Part shown: positions 1-5,185 of the stretch, piece after piece | How the letters are laid out: each line of letters opens with the position of its first letter | How positions within the stretch are numbered: the stretch's first letter is position 1 | DNA from: Candidatus Nanohalarchaeota archaeon | GTDB lineage: Archaea > EX4484-52 > B79-G9 | Direction of reading: 5' to 3' | DNA length: 5,190 nucleotides | Assembly: GCA_017610525.1 (NCBI GenBank) | Contig: JAFCBW010000089.1 | Location: forward strand, 1-5,190 | Made by a program: the position numbers and the translations under genes | Notes under the pieces: model-generated | Databases searched by the model: none | Told to the model about the DNA's origin: nothing | Seen by the model: the letters and a program-made list of their open reading frames with translations, nothing else

Positions 1-1071
1 CAGAAAATGATTGATGAATATAAGCAAAAAGGGAAACGGACTTGCCTGTTTGTGAGCGGGTCAAGCTTTTCTTTAATGAGAAAGATATTTGCAGATTATT
101 CGCATCCTCTTTACGGGAGGAAGGATGTGCAGATTGACCTCCGGGAGTTTGAGTTTCCTGTTGTATGTGATATTTTAGAGGATATGGGGGTCACGGATGT
201 AGAAGAGAAAATCAAATATTTTTCTGTGTTTGGCGGGGTTCCGAAATATTATGAAATTATTGAAAAACAGGAGGATAAGAATTTCGAGAGATGTATTGTG
301 AACCTGTTTTTCGCGGGGAAAACATCTTTTCTTGCAGATGAAGGGAAGTCAGTTCTTGTTACTGAATTCGGGGGAGACTATAAGACGTATTTCTCTGTGC
401 TTGAGGCTATTGCGCAGGGGAGGACAAGGCTAAATGAAATTGCAGGGATGTTTGAGAATAAGACAAATCTCACTACAAAATATGTTGATATGTTGAGAAA
501 AGAATATAATCTTGTTATACGCCAGACCCCGATTCTTGATGACCCGAGAAAATCGCGAGCAGGTATTTACAGGTTGCGGAGCCATTTTCTTGATTTCTGG
601 TTCTCGTTTGTGAAGAGGTATGAAGGGTTTTATGAACAGGGAAGAGTTGATGAGATAAAAGATGTGTTTATTGAGAATTATAATTCTTATGTATCTTATG
701 TATTTGAGGATATAGCGAAGATGATGCTTGTAAAAAAGAAGCCATTTGATTTTGATAAGATCGGCAGGCAATGGGGCAGGGTGTTTAAGGGAGTTAAAGG
801 GCAGAATAGTTATGAAATTGATATTGTCGCTGTGAATGAAAAGACTTGTGAGATTGGTTTTTTTGAGTGCAAGTGGAAGGACCTGAGCCGTAAACAGGCA
901 GCCTGCGTGTTGGCTGAGTTGGAGCGAAAGAGTGCGTATGTTGACTGGCACAAGGGTAATCGGACGGAATATTTTGGGCTGTTTGCTAAAAAGATAGAGG
1001 GTAAGGATGATTTGAGAAAGGAGGGGTTTTTTGCCTTTGATTTGGAGGATGTGATGTGTTATGAAAACTGA
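1..1071 (+). CDS. Archaeal AAA ATPase with C-terminal DUF234 domain, 5' end outside window
   Basis: The reading frame is open to the left edge, so the N-terminus with Walker A and Walker B is missing; the ATG at position 7 is internal. Numbering from that Met, residues 14-24 (LFVSGSSFSLM) match the sensor-1 strand of archaeal ATPase_2 (PF01637, COG1672) proteins, followed by the typical PLYGRK at 34-39. Residues about 128-190 look like a winged helix. DUF234 (PF03008) covers about 194-330, starting with the aromatic-rich FLDFWFSFVKRY. It contains YEIDIVAVN (269-277) and FFECKWK (285-291), so D272, E287 and K289 can form a PD-(D/E)XK-type nuclease core. These are single-protein ATPases of uncertain role, often patchily distributed among archaeal strains. 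The gene overlaps the PadR gene by 11 bases, suggesting one transcript. Family call is firm; function is not established. Confidence 0.9.
   Translation, partial: QKMIDEYKQKGKRTCLFVSGSSFSLMRKIFADYSHPLYGRKDVQIDLREFEFPVVCDILEDMGVTDVEEKIKYFSVFGGVPKYYEIIEKQEDKNFERCIVNLFFAGKTSFLADEGKSVLVTEFGGDYKTYFSVLEAIAQGRTRLNEIAGMFENKTNLTTKYVDMLRKEYNLVIRQTPILDDPRKSRAGIYRLRSHFLDFWFSFVKRYEGFYEQGRVDEIKDVFIENYNSYVSYVFEDIAKMMLVKKKPFDFDKIGRQWGRVFKGVKGQNSYEIDIVAVNEKTCEIGFFECKWKDLSRKQAACVLAELERKSAYVDWHKGNRTEYFGLFAKKIEGKDDLRKEGFFAFDLEDVMCYEN
1044..1048 (+). promoter_or_regulatory. Shine-Dalgarno (GGAGG) for PadR gene, inside ATPase gene
   Basis: GGAGG lies 12 bases before the ATG at 1061, inside the end of the upstream coding sequence. 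The spacing is rather long. The next upstream in-frame codon region holds a TGA at 1052, so no earlier start is possible, which supports the ATG at 1061. Confidence 0.5.
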
Positions 1072-1375
1072 GGAGTCTTTTTTGACTAATCTTACTAAGC
1101 TTTATGTGCTTGTGGCGCTGCATAAGTCGCCTAAGCACGGGTATGAGCTGATGAGTGATTTTTTGAAGATCACGGGGAAGAATCTTAGCGCAGGGCAGGT
1201 CTATCCGCTTCTGAATAGTATGCGCAAAAAAGGGCTTGTGGATGCCAGTTCTGCGTATGAGGGGCAGAGGGAGAGGAAGGCCTATAGGCTTACGGATGAA
1301 GGTGTGAAGTTCCGGGAGACTGTGCTTGGACAGCTTCGGGATCTGCTTGCTTATGGCGGGGTTTGCCTAAAGTGA
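1061..1375 (+). CDS. PadR-family winged-helix transcriptional regulator
   Basis: This 104-aa protein has the usual size of a minimal PadR regulator and matches the PadR N-terminal winged helix (PF03551) almost end to end. Visible signatures are LYVLVALHKSPKHGYELM, where HGYEL is the family hallmark at the end of helix 1; LSAGQVYPLLNSMRKKGLV, the recognition-helix region; and RKAYRLTDEG, the wing. PadR proteins bind operator DNA as dimers and usually repress nearby genes, often in response to a small molecule or drug. It starts within the ATPase gene (11-base overlap), so the pair is probably co-transcribed. No operator or ligand can be deduced. Its last 25 bases overlap the convergent antitoxin-like gene. 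Confidence 0.92.
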   Translation: MKTEESFLTNLTKLYVLVALHKSPKHGYELMSDFLKITGKNLSAGQVYPLLNSMRKKGLVDASSAYEGQRERKAYRLTDEGVKFRETVLGQLRDLLAYGGVCLK

Positions 1376-1539
1376 GGAGATATAAGGCCAAGTATAGACA
1401 ATCCCAGTTCCTTTTTAAGTTGTTCATGGGATGTCAATTTGCCTGTCTTTTTTTCAATTCTATATTCCTGCAGGGCATGGTAGTCGTCTTCTGCCATGAT
1501 GCTGTCCTGATCAGCCACGTGTTTTTTTGTAATTGTCAT
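1351..1539 (-). CDS. Orphan antitoxin-like small protein (RelB/Phd type), possibly truncated
   Basis: From ATG 1539 this encodes 62 aa (a GTG at 1548 adds three residues; an ATG at 1497 is a later alternative with an upstream AGGA). The segment MAEDDYHALQEYR, then EKKTGKLTSHEQLKKELGL, resembles the C-terminal half of RelB/Phd-type antitoxins, which neutralise a RelE/ParE-like toxin. No toxin gene follows: downstream on this strand is the antisense of the PadR gene. The last ~15 residues after KKELGL come from intergenic DNA and PadR antisense, so the native C-terminus may have been lost when the locus was rearranged. It lies 49 bases downstream of the MscS-C39 gene on the same strand and could be in its transcript. 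Similarity was judged by eye, so the family is tentative. Confidence 0.5.
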   Translation of the reverse strand: MTITKKHVADQDSIMAEDDYHALQEYRIEKKTGKLTSHEQLKKELGLSILGLISPHFRQTPP

Positions 1540-1588
1540 GAATATCACGTATTTTTTAGAAGCAAGATATGATGTGCTGCCGCAGATT

Positions 1589-3103
1589 TCAGTCTGCTTT
1601 TGGGCGCCATACCCTTGTCACTTTTTCTTTTCTTTTGTGGTCTTCTATTGTTTTTTTTATGCTTTTGGGGAGGATCTCTTCGAGCCTGCTTGCATGATTG
1701 ATTAAACTGTTCAGGTCTTTTGTGAGGCTGTTGCTCAGGTTGTTGTAGAGGCCGGGGTCTGAGTAGATGAGGCCTTTTTCGAGGCGGTGGTATGCTGTGG
1801 TTCCTTTGGGGGCAAGGACGATGTAGCCTCGTTTCTCTTTGAGGAGTTCTGAGTAGGTGTTCATTCCAAGGTATACTTTTTTTATGTCTGCGAAGTATAC
1901 GCCGCCTTTTTTCTGGCTGGGGTCGAGGATCACGAGTTCGTCCCCTCTTACGGAGAAGCAGACGGAGTAGTGGGCTTTTTTGGCTTCGGGGAAGAGGTAG
2001 CTTTTTTTGTAGTCTATGATGATGAGTGCCTTGTTGTCGAGCCAGGTCTTTAGCTCGAGCTTCAGGTCGTTTATCTTGTCTATGCTTATCCATGCGCCTT
2101 TTACTTTGTTTTCTGTGATTCTTTCGACTGTGTTTATAATGTCTCTGGGGCGGGTCCCGCCGGGGACGATTGTGTTGTCTAGCCTTTTTTGGGGAGGCAC
2201 TATTGTTTTTGCCATCCTGCCCAGCTCTTCCTGTGTGATGTCGTAGCCGAATATCTTCAGGACGATGGATGCTGATGCAGGACCGCAGTAGCTTGGGTTC
2301 TGTGCAAGGAAGTGGTTCTTTATCTTTTCGAGGGTTGCCAGGTCGTATATTATCTCTTTGTATTGGAGCTGTTCATTGTATAGTTTTTTGTATGGGACAA
2401 ATACGCTGAATCCGTGTCTTGATTTGAGGATGAGGCCTTCTGTCTTTAGTGCCTCGATCGTGCATGTATCTTCTTTTATCCTGACCTGCTCTCCTACTCT
2501 CAGGAAGTTCATGTTTTTGAGGTAGAGGCCTGCGAAGCAGTTTTCTATGAATGGCTTGAGGCCTATCAACAGGAGGATGAGGGTGAATATCAATATGGGG
2601 TATATGATGCTTTTGAAGAAGAGGACGGTCGATGATATGTCTATGCCCAGGGATGTTAGGGCAAGGAGTGAGAATACCAGGTATAGGGTGTATCTTATGG
2701 CGAGGAGGAGGTTTGAGAGGGCTTGTTCGTGTTCGTATTCTTTGATTATGCTTTTGATGCCGCTTGTTGCGATGAACTGGCCTATGAAGTAGAATATGAC
2801 TTTTACGGCGAGTATTATCAGTACGCTGAGGAGTATGATTGACAAAAGGTATGGGATGTATGCGTAAATCTCAAAGATTGTTGTTTCTTTTATGTTGATC
2901 TTGAGGAAGCTGAGGGCGATTATGATCGAGAGGATGCTTATCGCAAGGCCGTAGATGCGGGCCAGCTGCACTCTTTCGAGGTTTGCCTTGTATTTTTTTC
3001 GCCAGAGGGAGGTTATGAGTTTTTCACCGAGCTTGGATGCTGTGAAGCCGGCTATGAGGATGATGAAGCAGAATGCTATCTTGTAGGTGGTCTGGTCGAG
3101 CAT
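1589..3103 (-). CDS. MscS-like membrane channel fused to a cytoplasmic C39-like cysteine peptidase
   Basis: The protein is 504 aa. Hydrophobic segments lie at about 7-26, 48-67, 79-111, 130-150 and 156-183. The last, followed by FIENCFAGLYL, aligns with the pore helix and following helix of MscS (PF00924). Residues 200-247 match the MscS beta domain, with FLRVGEQVRI resembling the family FRxGExV and FSVFVPYKKLYNEQLQY resembling its IPNxxIxNxxIxN stretch. Residues about 262-430 are a papain-like fold of the Peptidase C39 type: QNPSYCGPASAS gives oxyanion Gln268 and nucleophile Cys273, AHYSVCF gives His378, and VILDPS gives Asp394. A basic helical tail follows (435-504). MscS topology puts the peptidase in the cytoplasm. 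Inference: membrane tension or a ligand controls proteolysis, or proteolysis controls the channel. A phytochelatin-synthase-like papain fold is an alternative for the enzyme domain. The ATG at 3103 fits a TATA box at about -26. Confidence 0.85.
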   Translation of the reverse strand: MLDQTTYKIAFCFIILIAGFTASKLGEKLITSLWRKKYKANLERVQLARIYGLAISILSIIIALSFLKINIKETTIFEIYAYIPYLLSIILLSVLIILAVKVIFYFIGQFIATSGIKSIIKEYEHEQALSNLLLAIRYTLYLVFSLLALTSLGIDISSTVLFFKSIIYPILIFTLILLLIGLKPFIENCFAGLYLKNMNFLRVGEQVRIKEDTCTIEALKTEGLILKSRHGFSVFVPYKKLYNEQLQYKEIIYDLATLEKIKNHFLAQNPSYCGPASASIVLKIFGYDITQEELGRMAKTIVPPQKRLDNTIVPGGTRPRDIINTVERITENKVKGAWISIDKINDLKLELKTWLDNKALIIIDYKKSYLFPEAKKAHYSVCFSVRGDELVILDPSQKKGGVYFADIKKVYLGMNTYSELLKEKRGYIVLAPKGTTAYHRLEKGLIYSDPGLYNNLSNSLTKDLNSLINHASRLEEILPKSIKKTIEDHKRKEKVTRVWRPKAD

Positions 3104-3124
3104 AAGATTTGTTGCAGGCTGAAG

Positions 3125-3132
3125 TTTAAATA
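3125..3132 (-). promoter_or_regulatory. TATA box (TATTTAAA) for the MscS-C39 gene
   Basis: The minus-strand TATTTAAA is centred about 25 bases upstream of the A of ATG 3103. Archaeal TATA boxes sit about 26 bases before the start site, so transcription is predicted to begin at the start codon, giving a leaderless mRNA. The lack of a Shine-Dalgarno agrees. Confidence 0.5.
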
Positions 3133-3198
3133 GGTTGTAAGATTGCTATTATAAATGTTTTTGCAGGGCAAAATACACGGCGCAGCATCCAATACCTA

Positions 3199-3206
3199 TA
3201 TATAAA
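3199..3206 (+). promoter_or_regulatory. TATA box (TATATAAA) for the Schlafen-like gene
   Basis: TATATAAA is centred about 25 bases before the ATG at 3228, again predicting a leaderless transcript. This supports 3228 as the true start, although the long reading frame resumes only after a frame change. The sequence CCAATACC just upstream may be the BRE region; it recurs downstream of the gene at 4641-4661. Confidence 0.6.
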
Positions 3207-3227
3207 TCCGTAAATCAAAGAATTATT

Positions 3228-4600
3228 ATGGAGATAAGTAAACTTCTAAGCCAGAAAGAATCGCGGACTCTTGAATTTAGGGAGAGCCTCCGCATGAAAG
3301 AAGAATCGGCGGGGTTGTTTCTGCGTTTTCTAATGCATCCGGCGGGACTGTTCTTATAGGTGTTACTGATGCAGGGGCAGTGAAGGGGTTGGATGCCGGA
3401 AAGAAGACAACTACGGATCTTGCGGAGTATATAAAGAAAAATACAGACCCGAATATCTTCCCAGATATAAGAGTGCATGATGTTCGTGATATGAAGATTA
3501 TTTCTGTTATGGTGAAGGAGTCACATGATAAGCCGGTTTTTTTCAGGAGCCGCGCATATAAAAGAGTCGGCGATACGAGCCAGAAAATCAATTCATCGGA
3601 AATGAGGACACTTGCAAAGGAATCCGCACCGAAAGTATACTGGGACGGGCAGGTATGCGAGGGTGCAACACTTGCAGATATTGACAAAGAGACTCTGGAT
3701 AAATTCAGGAAGCAATACGAAAATGTAAACAAATCAGCAATAAAGAGTTCAGACAAAGACTTGCTTAAGGTACTGGGTTGCATAAAAGATGTCAATGGAA
3801 CAATAAAGATAACAAATGCGGGTATTCTTTTGTTCGGGAAAGAGCCAAAGAAGTTCTTTTTAATGGATTATGTGACTGTGGCAAGATACCCGGGAAAGGA
3901 CAAGGCTCAGACATATCTTGATATCAAGGACTTTTATGGGAACCTCTTTGATATTATTGATTCTGTGAATGAATACATGACACAGCATATCCAGGAAGTC
4001 TCGCAGGTGATTGAAGGCCAGATCCAAAGAAGGGCAATACCGCAATATCCATACTATGCAATCAGGGAAATAATAACCAATGCGGTTGCGCATAGGGACT
4101 ATAGCAATATCGGCTCAAGAATCATCATAAGGATGTTCAAAGACAGGATAGAGTTTAACTCCCCGGGTCCCCTGCCTGCCAACGTCACTCCAGAAAACAT
4201 AGTATCTGAGCAGTATTCAAGAAATCCTGTGATTGCTGATGTTTTCAATAAGATACTGCTCATAGAGAAGCTGGGTGAAGGGTGGGATAAGATAATCTGT
4301 GCAGTCAAAGAGGATCCCTATATGTCCAAAATGCCTGAAATCATGGACACAGGGAATACTGTGATTGTCACATTATTCGCAAGCGACCTTGAGGAATTTG
4401 CGCGCATAGGAGAAAGTTCGGTGAAAAGTTCGGTGAAAATAATTGACCTGATCAGGCAAAACCCGCAAATATCAATTCCCGAAATTGCAGATGCACTGCA
4501 TCTGACTACGAGAGCAGTTGAAAAGAACATTGCAAAGCTAAAGCAAAGGTGCATCTTAAAGAGAGTCGGTCCTGCTAAGGGAGGGCACTGGGAAGTTTGA
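3228..4600 (+). CDS. Schlafen AlbA_2 / HATPase_c_4 / winged-helix regulator (COG2865), with one frameshift
   Basis: Frame 1 begins at ATG 3228 with MEISKLLSQKESRTLEFRES, the classic start of the Schlafen AlbA_2 domain (PF04326), but reaches a stop at 3357-3359. The domain continues one frame back from about 3299 as RIGGVVSAFSNASGG then TVLIGVTDAGAVKGL and stays open to TGA 4600. Joined, the product is about 457 aa, a normal COG2865 length. The HATPase_c_4-like part includes AIREIITNAVAHRDYS, FNSPGPLP, SRNPVIADVF and LGEGWDKI. An ESSVKSSVK linker leads to a winged helix (ISIPEIADALHLTTRAVEKN) ending VGPAKGGHWEV. Reconstructed E11, E16 and D48 resemble the acidic triad of Schlafen tRNA endonucleases, but COG2865 proteins are generally annotated as transcriptional regulators. 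A lost base, a true pseudogene or an assembly error are all possible. GTG 3380 would start mid-domain and is unlikely to be the real start. Confidence 0.85.
4414..4437 (+). repeat. Two exact 12-bp tandem repeats inside the Schlafen-like gene
   Basis: The unit AAGTTCGGTGAA occurs twice in a row and is followed by AA. It encodes the SSVKSSVK linker between the ATPase-like domain and the winged helix. Because 12 is a multiple of three, copy-number change alters linker length without breaking the frame. Confidence 0.85.
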
Positions 4601-4653
4601 GGCTTTGCCGGAATCCGGTAAAATCGCGCATGTTCCATAACATTCAATACCTA

Positions 4654-4661
4654 AATATAAA
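4654..4661 (+). promoter_or_regulatory. Second TATA-like element, near copy of the Schlafen-like gene promoter
   Basis: Positions 4641-4661 match 3186-3206 at 19 of 21 bases, covering CCAATACC (here TCAATACC) and the TATA box. A start site 25-26 bases on would fall at about 4683. No open reading frame of useful length follows, so this either drives a non-coding RNA or is a relic. Confidence 0.4.
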
Positions 4662-4857
4662 AAATCATAGGATGTGGGTGTATATTGGGGTGCTGTTGCA
4701 CAAGTCATGACATAATGATCTACAGATGTCGTTTAGCGATTTTCAGCCATATTGCTAAAAACAGCAACAGTCCAGATAATTCCCAATGGTTATACAACAG
4801 CATCGTATATTGGGAATCCTAAGCTTTTTCATTGAAGGGGCATGCGCGAGATACAAT
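4659..4857. repeat. ~75-bp repeat unit A, interrupted by the MITE-like insertion
   Basis: Unit A starts AAAAAATCATAGGATGTGGG and ends GCGCGAGATACAAT. It is split at 4688/4814 by the insertion and one target-duplication copy. Without those 125 bases it is 74 bp and aligns with unit B, with four substitutions and one indel around 4679-4688 and identity from GAATCC (4814) onward. Confidence 0.8.
4689..4804. mobile_element. MITE-like insertion (~116 bp) with terminal inverted repeats and target duplication
   Basis: The left end (GGTGCTGTTGCACAA, 4689-4703) and the reverse complement of the right end (GATGCTGTTGTATAA, 4804-4790) match at 12 of 15 positions, all mismatches being transitions; the core TGCTGTTG is perfect. 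The direct repeat GTATATTGGG at 4680-4689 and 4805-4814 is a 9-10 bp target duplication. The neighbouring 75-bp unit lacks the insertion and acts as an empty site. There is no coding capacity, so it would need a transposase in trans. The CTGTTGCA-type end faintly recalls IS6-family ends, but that family usually makes 8-bp duplications, so the family is unassigned. Confidence 0.7.
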
Positions 4858-4932
4858 AAAAAATCATAGGATGTGGGGGATGATTGGAGAATCCTAAGCT
4901 TTTTCATTGAAGGGGCATGCGCGAGATACAAT
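4858..4932. repeat. 75-bp repeat unit B, intact
   Basis: This second tandem unit begins AAAAAATCATAGG and ends GAGATACAAT. Positions 4889-4939 are identical over 51 bases to 4814-4864, and 4856-4877 are identical over 22 bases to 4657-4678. It contains AAGCTT and GCATGC; CATGCGCGA (4916-4924) is the inverse of TCGCGCATG at 4624-4632. Confidence 0.9.
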
Positions 4933-4981
4933 AAAAAATAAAAGATACAATAAAAAATAAAAGATACAATAAAAAATAAAA
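4925..4981. repeat. Three exact 19-bp tandem repeats
   Basis: The unit GATACAATAAAAAATAAAA occurs at 4925-4943, 4944-4962 and 4963-4981. It keeps the two ends of the 75-bp unit (AAAAAAT and GATACAAT) but lacks the middle, so it looks like an internally deleted derivative of that unit. Confidence 0.92.
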
Positions 4982-4992
4982 TAGAAAGAAAA
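4931..4992 (-). terminator. Oligo-T termination region for the zinc-ribbon gene
   Basis: Read on the minus strand, the bases just after the stop at 5001 are repeated T-tracts (CTTTTC, ATTTTATTTTTTATTG and further copies from the 19-bp repeats). Archaeal RNA polymerase terminates at such T-runs without a hairpin, so the repeat array probably doubles as a multi-site terminator. Confidence 0.55.
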
Positions 4993-5000
4993 GTGTTGGT

Positions 5001-5174
5001 TCAGTAGATTTCGTCGTCGTCCGGCTCTAATTTGTCTTCGTCGTCTTTGTTGTCTGTTTCATTGTCGTAGTCGAATACTTCATCAAAGCTGAATTTTGCG
5101 CCGCAGGGGCATTTTTCCGGAGGTGCTTCTTCTTCAACTGTGTTTCCGCATTCGGAGCATCTGAATACTGGCAT
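5001..5174 (-). CDS. Small zinc-ribbon protein with acidic tail (57 aa)
   Basis: ATG 5174 follows a strong Shine-Dalgarno, and the frame ends at TGA 5003-5001. The N-terminal half is a compact zinc ribbon: MPVFRCSECGNTVEEE gives Cys6 and Cys9, and PEKCPCGAKF gives Cys22 and Cys24. The second knuckle is therefore CxC, not the usual CxxC. Residues 31-57 are very acidic, with 15 of 27 being Asp or Glu. Small rubredoxin/rubrerythrin-like zinc ribbons of this kind are common in archaea and mostly uncharacterised; the metal site and acidic tail suggest binding to a basic partner, but no function can be assigned. The promoter lies beyond the right edge. Confidence 0.85.
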   Translation of the reverse strand: MPVFRCSECGNTVEEEAPPEKCPCGAKFSFDEVFDYDNETDNKDDEDKLEPDDDEIY

Positions 5175-5180
5175 GATTTA

Positions 5181-5185
5181 TCACC
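5181..5185 (-). promoter_or_regulatory. Shine-Dalgarno (GGTGA) for the zinc-ribbon gene
   Basis: GGTGAT on the minus strand is complementary to the conserved archaeal 16S rRNA 3' end (AUCACC) and sits about six bases before ATG 5174. It fixes the start of this short gene and contrasts with the leaderless genes elsewhere in the window. Confidence 0.75.

Larger units (their letters stand above)
3104..3227. promoter_or_regulatory. Divergent intergenic promoter region
   Basis: This 124-base gap between the minus-strand MscS-C39 gene and the plus-strand Schlafen-like gene contains one TATA box for each direction, listed separately. A further AT-rich TATTATAAAT at 3147-3156, readable as ATTTATAATA on the minus strand, is a second possible TATA box for the MscS-C39 gene and would give a leader of about 21 bases. 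No Shine-Dalgarno precedes either start codon. Confidence 0.6.

Noticed and set aside
430..951. Minus-strand open frame opposite the DUF234 ATPase
   Set aside because: No recognisable protein pattern, and the opposite strand is confidently coding.
1363..1572. Plus-strand open frame of 69 codons after the PadR gene
   Set aside because: Phe/Cys-rich translation with no family pattern; it mirrors the antisense of the antitoxin-like gene.
1582..1601. Hairpin GCAGA/TCTGC followed by TTTT on the plus strand
   Set aside because: Only five base pairs, it overlaps the stop codon of a minus-strand gene, and archaeal termination does not need hairpins.
1545..2093. Minus-strand open frame of 182 codons
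   Set aside because: It overlaps the C39 domain in another frame and translates to low-complexity Arg/Pro/Gln-rich sequence.
3294..3306. Programmed -1 ribosomal frameshift in the Schlafen-like gene
   Set aside because: The bases ATG AAA GAA GAA do not form a standard slippery heptamer, and no clear downstream stem was seen; a one-base loss is simpler.
3215..3795. Minus-strand open frames opposite the start of the Schlafen-like gene
   Set aside because: Ser/Leu-rich antisense shadows; the plus strand carries clear AlbA_2 family sequence.
4608..4618. CCGGAATCCGG as terminator hairpin after the Schlafen-like gene
   Set aside because: The central gap is one base, so it is a short DNA palindrome and not a good hairpin, and no T-run follows.
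4659..4981. CRISPR array
   Set aside because: Units abut directly without unique spacers, differ in length (75 and 19 bp), and no cas-like gene is present.
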